Assembly: GCF_031501865.1 (NCBI RefSeq)
Contig: NZ_JARRCW010000001.1
Location: 124,001-188,000, forward strand
Reading direction: 5' to 3'
DNA from: Pseudovibrio sp. M1P-2-3
GTDB taxonomy: Bacteria; Pseudomonadota; Alphaproteobacteria; Rhizobiales; Stappiaceae
DNA: 64,000 nt
Shown here: positions 53,211 through 62,846 of the stretch, piece after piece
Numbering within the stretch: position 1 is the first letter of the stretch
Layout: the number at the start of each line of letters is the position of its first letter
Notes under the pieces: generated by a model
Database searches by the model: none
Seen by the model: the letters and a program-made list of their open reading frames with translations, nothing else
What the model was told of the DNA's origin: nothing
Program-made: the position numbers and the translations under genes

Positions 53211-53996
53211 CTATGATTGCCACCGGGGCTTTTCTTTTGCAAAGAAAGCATCAATACCGTGGGAGCCCTCGTCACTCTCCCAGCAATCCGCCAGCTCTTC
53301 CACGCTATAATTCAAGGGGTTCTCGTGCGAGGTGCGGGCAAGGTGTTTGCAAAGATCCTTGGCACGCTTTACGGCTCCGGGCGCACAGTTGAGGAAGGCA
53401 CGGGCCTCCTCATAGGCAGCTTCCTCCAGCTTGTCCTCGGCAACAATTTCAGAAACAAAGCCCAGTTTATAGGCTCTTTCAGTGCCAAATGGCTTGGAGT
53501 TCATAAATATCTGCCGCGCCGCTCCCTCGCCGATTTTGCGGACAACAAAGAGACCAATTGTCGCGGGAATAAGACCGAGCCGCGTTTCAGTGAGGGCAAA
53601 GCGCAGGTTTGGCGTGGCCACAACAATATCGCAGATGCTCACCAGACCCAGACCGCCGCCAAAAGCATTCCCGCCCACTTGGCCAATCACAGGCTTCTTG
53701 AGATCATCCAACCGTTTGAGCATATCGGCAAGGCGTGATGCCTCTTTGATTTTGCCATCCCGGTTCGTACTCACCTGCGCCTTCATCCAGTTGAGATCAC
53801 CGCCTGCGCAGAATGTTTTACCGCTCCCCTTGATCACCACAACACGGGTTTGCTCATCATCATCCAGAAAATCCGCCGCCGCACACAGTTCATCCATCAT
53901 AAGTGCATTCATGGCATTGTGCTTGTTGGGCCTGTTTAACTGCAATGTAGCGATGCCACTCTCGTCTCTGGAGAGTTCGAGGGTTTCAAAATTCAT
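53211..53996 (-). CDS. liuC: 3-methylglutaconyl-CoA hydratase (LiuC)
   Basis: 261 residues, crotonase fold: N-R-P-N-K-H-N-A-M-N-A (~18-28), oxyanion A-G-G-D-L-N-W-M-K (~66-74), catalytic region G-N-A-F-G-G-G-L-G-L (~107-116) and E-T-R-L-G-L-I-P-A-T-I. In this operon it should hydrate 3-methylglutaconyl-CoA to HMG-CoA, the step between the biotin carboxylase and HMG-CoA lyase. The assignment relies on operon context because crotonases are promiscuous. It overlaps liuE by four bases. Last gene of the operon. Confidence 0.88.
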   Translation of the reverse strand: MNFETLELSRDESGIATLQLNRPNKHNAMNALMMDELCAAADFLDDDEQTRVVVIKGSGKTFCAGGDLNWMKAQVSTNRDGKIKEASRLADMLKRLDDLKKPVIGQVGGNAFGGGLGLVSICDIVVATPNLRFALTETRLGLIPATIGLFVVRKIGEGAARQIFMNSKPFGTERAYKLGFVSEIVAEDKLEEAAYEEARAFLNCAPGAVKRAKDLCKHLARTSHENPLNYSVEELADCWESDEGSHGIDAFFAKEKPRWQS

Positions 53997-54853
53997 TGGA
54001 ATGCCTTTTTCAATTCTAGGATAAAGTGTTGAGCTGTCTCAAGCTGTGCGCGGTCTATTCCTGTTTCAAATCCAAGGCGTGCCGCAAGGTCCACCACCTC
54101 AAGTGTGTTCACATTGCCTTTGGCTCCGGGTGCATACGGGCAGCCCCCGAGGCCGCCCACCGCAGCATCAAAAACACGCAGGCCGAAGGAGAGGGCGGTT
54201 TCTATGTTGGCGAGCGCCATATTGTTGGTGTCGTGAAAGTGCCCTGCAAGGTGAGTGGCTGGAACTTCCTGCAAAACTGCTTCCAGCATGTGCGTTGTAG
54301 TTTCTGGCGTTCCCACACCGATGGTATCGCCAAGAGAAATCTCATAGCATCCCATATCCAGAAGGGAGCGGCTTACCTTTGCCACTTGAGCGGGGGCGAT
54401 TTCCCCGTCATAGGGGCAGGCAATCACGCAGGAAACATAGCCACGTACCGGAATGCCATCGGCCTTTGCCGCCTCCACAAGTGGTTTGAAGCGCTCCAGA
54501 CTTTCCTCAATGGTGCAATTGATGTTGGCTTTCGAAAATCCCTCGGATGCAGAACCGAAGATAGCCACCTCATCTGCCTTTGCCTGTCTGGCGCGCTCAT
54601 AGCCTTTCATATTGGGTGTGAGCGCGCTGTAAATGACATCAGATTGACGGGTGATGCCTGCCAGTACCTCAGCCCCGTCTGCCATTTGCGGTACCCATTT
54701 GGGCGAGACAAAGCTGGCGCTCTCGATCTTCTTCAACCCGCTTTTGGAAAGTAGGTTGATCAGGGTGATTTTCTCTTCGGTCGGAATGAGAACTTTCTCG
54801 TTCTGCAGCCCGTCACGGGGCCCCATTTCGAATATGTGCAGGGTATTTGTCAC
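53993..54853 (-). CDS. liuE: Hydroxymethylglutaryl-CoA lyase (LiuE)
   Basis: 286 residues, HMGL-like TIM barrel: E-M-G-P-R-D-G-L-Q-N-E-K (~9-20), signature A-A-V-G-G-L-G-G-C-P-Y-A-P-G-A (~235-249) with the catalytic cysteine, and H-F-H-D-T-N-N-M-A (~206-214) with metal-binding histidines. It cleaves HMG-CoA into acetyl-CoA and acetoacetate, the end of leucine breakdown. It overlaps both neighbours by four bases (acs-like upstream, liuC downstream). Confidence 0.93.
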   Translation of the reverse strand: MTNTLHIFEMGPRDGLQNEKVLIPTEEKITLINLLSKSGLKKIESASFVSPKWVPQMADGAEVLAGITRQSDVIYSALTPNMKGYERARQAKADEVAIFGSASEGFSKANINCTIEESLERFKPLVEAAKADGIPVRGYVSCVIACPYDGEIAPAQVAKVSRSLLDMGCYEISLGDTIGVGTPETTTHMLEAVLQEVPATHLAGHFHDTNNMALANIETALSFGLRVFDAAVGGLGGCPYAPGAKGNVNTLEVVDLAARLGFETGIDRAQLETAQHFILELKKAFQ

Positions 54854-56487
54854 TTGTTCTCCAGCTCTGCTTTCGCCCTTGCCCTCAGTTGGCTTCGAAT
54901 AATTTTTCCGGTGGTGGTCAAGGGAAGGTCTTCAACAAATTCGATTTCCCTTGGGTACTCATAGGCAGCCAGCCCGTGCTTGACGAAATTTTGCAGTTCA
55001 TCATGAAGCTGCTGTGTTCCTGAGTGCCCTTTTTTCAAAACCACATAGGCTTTGACAATCTCGGTGCGCTCTTTGTTCGGTTTGCCAATCACGCCAGCAA
55101 TGGCGACCGCCGGGTGCTTGAGCAGGTAATCTTCAATTTCACCGGGCCCGATGCGGTATCCCGCTGAGGTGATCACATCATCATCGCGGCCCACAAACCG
55201 GAACCATCCATCCGCATCTTTAGTGCCTTCATCTCCTGTCAGAAGATAGCCGTTCTTGAACTTGTTCTTTGTCGCCTCGGGGTTTTGCCAGTATTGCGTC
55301 ATCATAATGGGTACAGGCGTTTTGACCGCGATTGCTCCAAGAGTATCCGGCGGCAAAGGGTGGCCATTCCCGTCTACGATCTCCACCTGAAACCCTGGAA
55401 CCTCTTTCCCAATTAAACCCGGGCGGGCCTCCATAAGCTGCGTACAGGTTCCGATACACAGGTTGCACTCGGTTTGTCCGTAGCATTCGCTAATGGTGAT
55501 ACCGAAAATCTGTCTGCCCCATTCGATAATCTCAGCGCCCACTGTTTCACCGCCACAAGTGATACTGCGTATTTTGCAGTTCCAGCGCTTTTCGGGTTTT
55601 TCCACCAGTCGCATCATTTTCAAGGCAGTGGGTGGCAGGAAGGCGTTGGTGATGTTCTGATCATGGAGAAGCTGGAAAGCTGCCTCTCCCGAGAACTTTT
55701 TAAACCGGTGCGCCACAACAGGGATGCCGTAGTAAAGAGAAGGCATCAAAATGTTTAATAGCCCTGCAATCCATGCCCAGTCGGAAGGGGTCCATGCCCT
55801 GTCTCCCTCGCGGGGCAGGCCGTTATAAAGGTAATCCGTCGACCAAAGATGGCCAATAAATGTGCGGTGCGCATGAAGCGCGCCTTTGGGTTGGCCCGTT
55901 GTTCCAGAGGTATAAATGATAAGGGCCGGATCCTCTGCCTTGGTGGGAACGGGTGTGAACTCACTGGAGTATTTTTCTAAACCTTCATAGAGATACGTGG
56001 AGTTCTGGGTAGCTTCCTCAATGTTCAAAATGAGTTGCAGATTTGGCAACCTGCTTTGAATACTTGAGAGTTTTTGTGCGCCCTCGCTGTTGGTTATAAG
56101 AATCTTGGCTCCCGAATTTTCCAGTCGGAAGGCCAAGGCTTCCTCCCCGAACAGAGTAAATAGGGGGAGGGCAATTGCGCCCATTTTATAGGTGGCGATA
56201 TGGCTGCAGGCCGTTTCGACGGTTTGGGGCAGCAAAATGGCGACCCTGTCTCCGCGTTCCACCCCTTTTGAAATCAAGAGATTGCACAGTCTGGACGAAA
56301 GTTCTTTTAGATGGCTATAGGTGTATGATTTTGCAGTTCCCGCTTCGCCAACAACGGTTATTGCCTCTCGGTCCGGCTCCCGCTCGGCCCAGCGGTCGCA
56401 GACCATCACCCCGATATTATAAAATTCGGGAACATTCCAACTGAAATTCTTATAAAGTTCTTCGTAGGTTGTTCCCTTGGGTAACAT
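54850..56487 (-). CDS. AMP-forming acyl-CoA synthetase in liu operon
   Basis: 545 residues, ANL superfamily: P-loop Y-T-S-G-T-T-G-Q-P-K-G (~196-206), Y-G-Q-T-E (~345), D-G-W-F-R-F-V-G-R-D-D-D (~430-441) and C-terminal P-L-T-T-T-G-K-I-I-R with the catalytic lysine. Closest in style to acetyl/medium-chain acyl-CoA synthetases. In liu operons such an enzyme is thought to reactivate acetoacetate or activate a branched acid such as isovalerate; the substrate is unproven here. Three bases separate it from liuD. Confidence 0.86.
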   Translation of the reverse strand: MLPKGTTYEELYKNFSWNVPEFYNIGVMVCDRWAEREPDREAITVVGEAGTAKSYTYSHLKELSSRLCNLLISKGVERGDRVAILLPQTVETACSHIATYKMGAIALPLFTLFGEEALAFRLENSGAKILITNSEGAQKLSSIQSRLPNLQLILNIEEATQNSTYLYEGLEKYSSEFTPVPTKAEDPALIIYTSGTTGQPKGALHAHRTFIGHLWSTDYLYNGLPREGDRAWTPSDWAWIAGLLNILMPSLYYGIPVVAHRFKKFSGEAAFQLLHDQNITNAFLPPTALKMMRLVEKPEKRWNCKIRSITCGGETVGAEIIEWGRQIFGITISECYGQTECNLCIGTCTQLMEARPGLIGKEVPGFQVEIVDGNGHPLPPDTLGAIAVKTPVPIMMTQYWQNPEATKNKFKNGYLLTGDEGTKDADGWFRFVGRDDDVITSAGYRIGPGEIEDYLLKHPAVAIAGVIGKPNKERTEIVKAYVVLKKGHSGTQQLHDELQNFVKHGLAAYEYPREIEFVEDLPLTTTGKIIRSQLRARAKAELENK

Positions 56488-56490
56488 GCC

Positions 56491-58476
56491 TCAAGTCTCC
56501 TCGGCTAACTCGATCAGTATCGTGCCTTCTTCCACCTGATCACCTGCTGCAATCATAACATTGGCGATTCTTCCATCTCGTGGTGATTTGAGACTGTGCT
56601 CCATTTTCATGGCTTCTGTCACTACAAGAGTGTCGCCTTCCTTAACCTGCTCCCCCTTGGCAAAGTTGATGAGTTTCACCTGACCGGGCATTGGGGCAAG
56701 CACGGCGTTGCCTGCATCTTCTGCACTGGCGTCCTCCTGCAAGTGGTTGGTACGGATGAACTGCCAGCTGTTGCCCCCTGCAAAAACGGTGATCTCCTGT
56801 GGGTCCGTAAAGAAATGCCACTCACTCACCGCCCCATCACTTTCAACACGAAGGTGCTGGCTTCTGCTGGAAAGAAGGCGAAGGTTTATCTCCTGCCCCT
56901 CAACTTTCAGTGTTTTGCTGTGATCACGGTTGGAAGTGAGGGAGATTTCACGATCCGTTCCCTTAAAGTTCAAGTGAGAGAACTGACGGGCAGAGTTCCA
57001 GTGCCTCCATCCGGTCAGGCTGGACCACGGATCTTCCCCGCGTACCTGTTCGCGTGCATGGCCAAGATCAATGAGGGCAGCAACGGCACACACCATAAGG
57101 GAGGGGGCTTGCTCTTCCACCAAAACATCCAGCTCCCTGTCGATCAACAGAGTGTCCACGTCCCCTTTTGCAAAGCCTTTGTGGTTGGCAAGAGTATGGA
57201 GAAACTGGGTGTTGGTTATGGTGCCAGCGGTTCGTGTTTCTTCCAGAGCGCTGGAGAGTTTGGCAAGGGCTGTTTGCCGGTCCTTCCCGTGCACAATCAC
57301 CTTGGCGATCATGGGGTCGTAATAGGGGGTAATCGTATCCCCTTTTCGCACACCACTATCAATGCGCGCGTGATCCTCCGGAAATTCCAGCTCCTTCAAG
57401 GTTCCTGTGGCGGGCAGAAAACCGGCAGGTGCATCCTCGGCGTAAATGCGGGCTTCAAAGGCGTGACCATTGATGACCAGCTCATCTTGTGTCTTGGGCA
57501 AAGGGTTGCCCGCGGCCACATGGAGCTGCCACGTCACCAGATCCTCTCCTGTTATAGCTTCGGTGACAGGGTGCTCCACTTGAAGCCGCGTGTTCATCTC
57601 CATGAACCAGAAGCGATCCGCCTTTAATCCCTCTGAGGCATCAACGATGAACTCAACGGTTCCGGCCCCTTCATACCCGACAGAAAGAGCCGCCTTTACC
57701 GCCGCGTCTCCCATAATTGCCCGCATCTCCCCGCTCATATGCGGGGCAGGGGCTTCCTCGATCACTTTTTGATGGCGGCGCTGCAACGAGCAATCGCGTT
57801 CAAACAGGTGCACGGCGTTGCCATGGCTATCGGCAAACACCTGCACTTCAATATGGCGCGGGCTGCTGACATACTTTTCAATGAGAACAGCCCCATCCCC
57901 AAAGCTGGACTGCCCTTCGCGCTGGGCACCTTCCAAAGCTGTCAGGAAATCTTCAGCCTTGTCCACTCGGCGCATGCCTTTGCCGCCGCCCCCTGCTCGG
58001 GCTTTAATCAGGACCGGATAGCCAATGGAGCTGGCTTGGTCCTTTAAAAATGCAGGGTTTTGGGTGTCTCCGTGATATCCGGGCACAACGGGAACGCCGG
58101 ATTGCTCCATCAGCTTCTTGGCGGCGTCTTTCAGGCCCATCGCGCGGATCGCACTTGCGGGCGGGCCGATGAACACTAAGCCCGCAGCTTCCACGGCTTC
58201 CACAAACTCTGGGTTTTCAGAGAGAAACCCATAACCGGGGTGGATCGCCTCAGCCCCGCTTTTCTTTGCCGCCTCAATGATGTGCTCAATCTTCAAATAG
58301 CTTTCAGAAACAGGCGCTGGGCCGATGTGGTAGGCCTCATCGGCCACTTCCACATGCAACGCATCACGATCCGCGTCCGAGAAAACGGCAACCACTTTGA
58401 TACCAAGCGCTTTGGCCGTACGAGCAATGCGAACAGCAATCTCCCCGCGATTGGCAATGAGAATTTTTTTAAACAT
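56491..58476 (-). CDS. liuD: Methylcrotonoyl-CoA carboxylase, biotin-carrying alpha subunit (LiuD)
   Basis: 661 residues: biotin carboxylase N-domain (M-F-K-K-I-L-I-A-N-R-G-E-I-A-V-R), ATP-grasp with glycine-rich K-A-R-A-G-G-G-G-K-G-M-R, F-M-E-M-N-T-R-L-Q-V-E-H, BT domain, and a C-terminal biotinyl domain (V-T-E-A-M-K-M-E-H, ~625) carrying the biotinylated lysine. It charges biotin with CO2 and works with LiuB to carboxylate 3-methylcrotonyl-CoA. In this genome liuD is separated from liuB by an unrelated 1.4-kb gene, whose stop lies three bases before the liuD ATG. Confidence 0.94.
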   Translation of the reverse strand: MFKKILIANRGEIAVRIARTAKALGIKVVAVFSDADRDALHVEVADEAYHIGPAPVSESYLKIEHIIEAAKKSGAEAIHPGYGFLSENPEFVEAVEAAGLVFIGPPASAIRAMGLKDAAKKLMEQSGVPVVPGYHGDTQNPAFLKDQASSIGYPVLIKARAGGGGKGMRRVDKAEDFLTALEGAQREGQSSFGDGAVLIEKYVSSPRHIEVQVFADSHGNAVHLFERDCSLQRRHQKVIEEAPAPHMSGEMRAIMGDAAVKAALSVGYEGAGTVEFIVDASEGLKADRFWFMEMNTRLQVEHPVTEAITGEDLVTWQLHVAAGNPLPKTQDELVINGHAFEARIYAEDAPAGFLPATGTLKELEFPEDHARIDSGVRKGDTITPYYDPMIAKVIVHGKDRQTALAKLSSALEETRTAGTITNTQFLHTLANHKGFAKGDVDTLLIDRELDVLVEEQAPSLMVCAVAALIDLGHAREQVRGEDPWSSLTGWRHWNSARQFSHLNFKGTDREISLTSNRDHSKTLKVEGQEINLRLLSSRSQHLRVESDGAVSEWHFFTDPQEITVFAGGNSWQFIRTNHLQEDASAEDAGNAVLAPMPGQVKLINFAKGEQVKEGDTLVVTEAMKMEHSLKSPRDGRIANVMIAAGDQVEEGTILIELAEET

Positions 58477-58479
58477 GGC

Positions 58480-59874
58480 TTACGTCGCAGGCCTTCCGTA
58501 GTCGTTTGATTTTTTCCGCATAAAAGTTGGTGTCGTATTTACGGAGGCATACGTTGCGTCTTTGTGTCTACTTATTAGTTGTGTTGCCCTGTCGTGTAGC
58601 TCCCCCATCCGCTCTACGGCTATAAGATCAGAAACCAGAGGTCTAAAGATACGAACCATTGGGTGGCTTCTGTTGTACAGTTCGGATATCCAGCCTCCTA
58701 CTTTGCCGTTATCTGTGAGGCCTAGCGGAGCCGCCGAAATACTTAAGGTAACAGCCCAAGAGGGGCCATTAGAGGTTTCTACGCAGTATTTTCGAAGTAT
58801 TTTGCTATTGCTTTGAGAAATTTTTTTCAAGCAACTATTTACTTCTGCCTTTTTGCCCTCGACGCTGTATTCTTGCAATTCGTTCAGGTAGGCTCTTGCA
58901 TCTTTGAAATCACTTTGAAGCTTTAGTTCTAAAGCTTTTTCGAGAACCTCTGCGACATTATTGGTTTTGGATAGGAGCCAACTACTGAAAAACGGAATCT
59001 TATTTTTGAGCACCGTCGTATCCCAAACTGCGGATGCTTTGCGATATGTTTCAGAACTGTTTTCTGACGCAGTACTGAGTAAGCGATCCTGACCAGAAAC
59101 AGGTGGTAATAGAAGATTGGCCATACAATAGGCGTCTCTTAATGGGGAAAGGCACGGGATTAAGCCTGTTTGTTGAGATAAACTCTCGTAGAATTTGCTG
59201 CGCTCAGCTGCCCAGCCGAAGCCAAATATTAATTTATTTATGGAGTTACGATGAGTGATTCCACTGTTTTGTGGGTTTTTTGATGCTATTCGGTTAAATA
59301 GTTGGTCTATTGTTTCTGGTGAGTACTCTTGTTCAACTCTCGCGGCTGTATGGTCATACACAAATCCTTCAAAGCCAGAGTTGTTGCGGGTTGTTTTACC
59401 CTCATCAGATACCTCGTTAGAAAAGGCAGCTAGTGTAGTTGCTACTCTATGTTTTTGTCCTTCTTCAATGAGATAGGTGATCCCTAAGTATTCACTACTA
59501 GAGAATACATTCCATCGCATTTGTGGCTTTAGTGATAGCTGCTCGAAGAAACTAACTATTTGCCCAATTGGCTCAGCATCGTTTAGTTCAATTATTTGTT
59601 TTTTTGCAAAGTCTGCAGCGGCTGTGGCAATAGAGTTATAATGAGGCTCCGTTAACTTTATTGGAGAAATATAGTGAAAATACTTTTTTCTTCGATCCGC
59701 ATAGTAACTCTTGTAGTCATCGACCATGGAAATTTCATCGGAAAACAAAATGGCAGTTACCAGCTTTTCTAGGCAAACAATGTCATGGTCTATATTGTGC
59801 AGGTTTGCAGTTTGTGCGATGCCAAGAAGCCTTTCAACGCCGCTAAGTGTAGAGTTATCAATTAAGTAATTCAT
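58480..59874 (-). CDS. Unrecognised 464-residue protein between liuB and liuD
   Basis: No family recognised. The protein starts M-N-Y-L-I-D-N-S-T-L-S-G-V-E-R, is soluble (no signal peptide or convincing membrane helix), and ends K-S-N-D-Y-G-R-P-A-T. It is rich in Ser, Asn and Lys and is encoded by visibly AT-richer DNA than the liu genes on both sides, a sign of later arrival. It sits in the same direction as the operon, 39 bp after liuB and 3 bp before liuD, so it must be co-transcribed and may be translationally coupled. Unlike the flanking genes it has no link to leucine degradation. No transposase or repeat marks its edges. Could be a defence, toxin-like or phage-derived cargo gene; nothing in the sequence decides this. 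Confidence 0.78.
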   Translation of the reverse strand: MNYLIDNSTLSGVERLLGIAQTANLHNIDHDIVCLEKLVTAILFSDEISMVDDYKSYYADRRKKYFHYISPIKLTEPHYNSIATAAADFAKKQIIELNDAEPIGQIVSFFEQLSLKPQMRWNVFSSSEYLGITYLIEEGQKHRVATTLAAFSNEVSDEGKTTRNNSGFEGFVYDHTAARVEQEYSPETIDQLFNRIASKNPQNSGITHRNSINKLIFGFGWAAERSKFYESLSQQTGLIPCLSPLRDAYCMANLLLPPVSGQDRLLSTASENSSETYRKASAVWDTTVLKNKIPFFSSWLLSKTNNVAEVLEKALELKLQSDFKDARAYLNELQEYSVEGKKAEVNSCLKKISQSNSKILRKYCVETSNGPSWAVTLSISAAPLGLTDNGKVGGWISELYNRSHPMVRIFRPLVSDLIAVERMGELHDRATQLISRHKDATYASVNTTPTFMRKKSNDYGRPAT

Positions 59875-59913
59875 AGTATTACTACCACTTTCTACAAAAT
59901 TTAAGGTCTATAC

Positions 59914-61521
59914 TTACATCCGGAAAATGCCGAATGGTGTGTTCTCGATTGGTGCGTTGAGGCTTGCGCTTAAAGAAAGGGCCAGCACCTCGCGGGTTTT
60001 GCGCGGGTCGATGATGCCATCGTCCCAAAGGCGGGCAGAGGCATAGAGCGGGTGGCCCTGTTCCTCGAACTGGTCAATGATCGGCTGCTTGAAGGTGTTT
60101 TCTTCTTCCACTGACCATTGTCCGCCCTTGCGCTCGATCCCATCGCGGCGCACGGTTGCCAGAACACCAGCCGCTTGCGGCCCGCCCATCACCGAAATGC
60201 GGGAATTGGGCCATGACCATAAGAAGCGGGGAGAATAGGCGCGCCCGCACATGCCGTAGTTTCCTGCGCCGAATGAGCCGCCAATGATAACCGTGTGTTT
60301 GGGAACCTTGGCACAGGCAACCGCAGTCACCAGCTTGGCCCCATCCTTGGCAATGCCGCCTGCCTCGTATTTCTGCCCCACCATGAAACCGGTGATGTTT
60401 TGCAAGAAGACCAGCGGGATTTTGCGCTGACAGCATAGCTCCACAAAATGCGCGCCCTTCACAGCACTTTCAGAAAACAAGATGCCGTTATTTGCGATGA
60501 TCCCCACGGGCATGCCGTAGATATGAGCAAAGCCGGTGACCAGCGTGGTGCCATAACGGGCTTTGAACTCGTCAAAGCGGGAGCCATCCACAATGCGGGC
60601 AATCACCTCGCGCACATCATAGGGGGTTTTCAGGTCCGCAGGCACAAGGCCCAAGATCTCGTCGGGGTCATAAAGCGGGTCTTCAACCGGTTGCAATGCC
60701 AGTTGTTCGGGTTTGCGGCGGTTGATGTTGGCAATGGCACGGCGCACAAGAGCCAGCGCATGGGCATCGTCCCGCGCCAGATGGTCGGCAACGCCGGAAA
60801 GGCGCGTGTGCACATCTCCGCCGCCCAAGTCCTCAGCGGAAACGACTTCACCAGTCGCCGCCTTCACCAAAGGGGGGCCGGCCAGAAAGATGGTGCCTTG
60901 CTCGTTCACAATGATGGATTCATCACACATGGCAGGCACATATGCCCCGCCAGCCGTACACGACCCCATAACAGCAGCAATCTGCGGAATGCCCTTGGCC
61001 GACATATTGGCCTGATTATAAAAGATGCGCCCAAAATGATCCCGATCAGGGAACACTTCATCCTGCTGGGGCAGGTTTGCCCCGCCAGAGTCGACAAGAT
61101 AAACGCAAGGGAGATTGTTTTCCTCGGCAATCTCTTGGGCCCGCAAATGCTTTTTCACGGATAAAGGGAAGTAAGTTCCCCCCTTCACAGTGGCATCATT
61201 GGCAACCACCAAGCATTCGCGCCCATGAATGCGGCCCACTCCTGCAATGACGCCAGCAGAAGGGCAAGCCCCCCCATACATCTCATGGGCGGCAAACTGG
61301 GCGACTTCCAAAAAGGGTGACCCGTGATCCAAAAGCCGCGCCACCCGTTCACGGGGCAGAATTTTGCCGCGCTTCACATGGCGCTCTTTTGCCTGCTCGC
61401 CGCCGCCCGCAAGGGCTGCTTGGCTGGCAGCACGCACCTGCTCAATGCTTTTCAGGTGCGCGTCACGGTTGGCGGTAAATTCTGCGGATCGCGTGGAAAC
61501 TTTAGAATTCAAAACCGTCAT
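59914..61521 (-). CDS. liuB: Methylcrotonoyl-CoA carboxylase, carboxyltransferase beta subunit (LiuB)
   Basis: 535 residues, acyl-CoA carboxyltransferase fold: [16 protein letters not shown] (~52-67), [25 protein letters not shown] and, in the second half, [11 protein letters not shown] and [11 protein letters not shown]. It transfers CO2 from LiuD biotin to 3-methylcrotonyl-CoA. The TAATG junction overlaps the liuA stop by one base, with an AAGGA site inside liuA. Confidence 0.95.
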   Translation of the reverse strand: MTVLNSKVSTRSAEFTANRDAHLKSIEQVRAASQAALAGGGEQAKERHVKRGKILPRERVARLLDHGSPFLEVAQFAAHEMYGGACPSAGVIAGVGRIHGRECLVVANDATVKGGTYFPLSVKKHLRAQEIAEENNLPCVYLVDSGGANLPQQDEVFPDRDHFGRIFYNQANMSAKGIPQIAAVMGSCTAGGAYVPAMCDESIIVNEQGTIFLAGPPLVKAATGEVVSAEDLGGGDVHTRLSGVADHLARDDAHALALVRRAIANINRRKPEQLALQPVEDPLYDPDEILGLVPADLKTPYDVREVIARIVDGSRFDEFKARYGTTLVTGFAHIYGMPVGIIANNGILFSESAVKGAHFVELCCQRKIPLVFLQNITGFMVGQKYEAGGIAKDGAKLVTAVACAKVPKHTVIIGGSFGAGNYGMCGRAYSPRFLWSWPNSRISVMGGPQAAGVLATVRRDGIERKGGQWSVEEENTFKQPIIDQFEEQGHPLYASARLWDDGIIDPRKTREVLALSLSASLNAPIENTPFGIFRM

Positions 61522-62684
61522 TATGCGGTTTCCTTGAAGAGTTCACGGCCAATGAGCATGCGGCGAATTTCAGAGGTGCCCGCACCGATTTCATAAAGCT
61601 TGGCATCACGCAACAAGCGGCCCGTGCCATACTCATTAATATAGCCATTGCCGCCAAGCGCCTGAATGGCTTCCAATGCCAGCTGTGTTGCTTTTTCGGC
61701 GGAATATAAAATACAGCCAGCGGAATCCTTGCGGCTGGTTTCGCCGCGGTCACACGCCCCTGCAACTGCATACACATAGGAACGGCAGGCGTTCATGGTG
61801 GAATACATATCCGCCAGCTTGCCCTGCATCAGCTGAAACTCACCAATGGCTTGGCCGAACTGCTTTCGCTCATGCACATAGGGCACCACGATATCCATGG
61901 CGGCTGCCATAATGCCAAGCGGCCCGCCGGAAAGCACCACGCGCTCATAATCAAGGCCGGACATGAGCACGTTTACCCCGCCGCCTTCTTCTCCCAAAAT
62001 ATTGTCATAGGGCACTTCGCAATCTTCAAACACCAGCTCACAGGTGTTGGAGCCGCGCATGCCCAGCTTGTCCAGCTTTTGCGCCGTAGAAAACCCGCTC
62101 ATGCCTTTTTCAATAATGAAGGCTGTAATGCCGCGCGGACCCGCCTCAGGGTTGGTCTTGGCATAAACCACCAGCGTGTTTGCATCGGGGCCGTTGGTGA
62201 TCCACATTTTGTTGCCATTGAGTACAAAGCGGTCATTGCGCTTTTCGGCCCGCAGCTTCATGGAGACCACATCAGACCCGGCCCCTGGCTCGGACATGGC
62301 CAGAGCGCCAATATGTTCGCCAGAGCAGAGCTTGGGCAGATATTTGGCTTTTTGCTCATTGGTGCCGTGACGGTTGATCTGGTTCACACACAGGTTGGAG
62401 TGCGCTCCATAAGAAAGGCCAATAGAGGCAGAGGCGCGGGAAATTTCTTCAATGGCGATCACATGCGCCAAGTATCCAAGGCCGCTGCCCCCAAATTCGG
62501 GGCTGGCGGTGATGCCAAGCAAGCCCATCTGGCCAAGCTGGGGCCACAGATCCGGTGTGAAAGTGTTGGTGGCGTCGATTTCTGCAGCCCTTGGGGCCAA
62601 TACTTCCTGCGACCATTTGGAAACGGTTTCGCGAATGGCGTCGATTTCCTCGCCATGACCAAAGTTCATAGTGCTTAAAAACAT
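61521..62684 (-). CDS. liuA: Isovaleryl-CoA dehydrogenase (LiuA)
   Basis: 387 residues, acyl-CoA dehydrogenase: [25 protein letters not shown] (FAD-binding signature), catalytic Glu in S-G-L-D-Y-E-R-V (~245, the IVD position rather than the MCAD one), and [16 protein letters not shown]. It oxidises isovaleryl-CoA to 3-methylcrotonyl-CoA. First gene of the operon; GGGGAGGA precedes the ATG by six bases. A divergent TetR-family gene with a palindrome between them suggests local control. Confidence 0.95.
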   Translation of the reverse strand: MFLSTMNFGHGEEIDAIRETVSKWSQEVLAPRAAEIDATNTFTPDLWPQLGQMGLLGITASPEFGGSGLGYLAHVIAIEEISRASASIGLSYGAHSNLCVNQINRHGTNEQKAKYLPKLCSGEHIGALAMSEPGAGSDVVSMKLRAEKRNDRFVLNGNKMWITNGPDANTLVVYAKTNPEAGPRGITAFIIEKGMSGFSTAQKLDKLGMRGSNTCELVFEDCEVPYDNILGEEGGGVNVLMSGLDYERVVLSGGPLGIMAAAMDIVVPYVHERKQFGQAIGEFQLMQGKLADMYSTMNACRSYVYAVAGACDRGETSRKDSAGCILYSAEKATQLALEAIQALGGNGYINEYGTGRLLRDAKLYEIGAGTSEIRRMLIGRELFKETA

Positions 62685-62749
62685 CGCTTGTCCTCCCCGT
62701 GGCGCGAACCTGTTCCCCGCAGGTATCGACCCAGTATCATTATAAAACG

Positions 62750-62759
62750 AACGTACGTT
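62750..62759. promoter_or_regulatory. Candidate TetR operator between liuA and the TetR gene
   Basis: Perfect 10-bp palindrome AACGTACGTT, extended imperfectly as AAACGAACGTACGTTTGATT, in the 162-bp gap between divergent starts. ACGTACGT cores are common in TetR-family sites. It lies 66 bp from the liuA start and 88 bp from the regulator start. Confidence 0.6.
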
Positions 62760-62846
62760 TGATTAATAGCATCGTTCTTGCTAGCCTGTAAACACCGTTG
62801 CTGCTAAACACGCGCCGCAACAATACGTGAAGAAGAAGGACACACA

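Noticed and set aside
56596-57627. 343-codon plus-strand frame opposite liuD
   Set aside because: Shadow of liuD; no domain, no ribosome site.
53993-58476. Possible defence island around the orphan gene in liu
   Set aside because: Only one unrecognised gene is present and all flanking genes are metabolic, so an island cannot be claimed.
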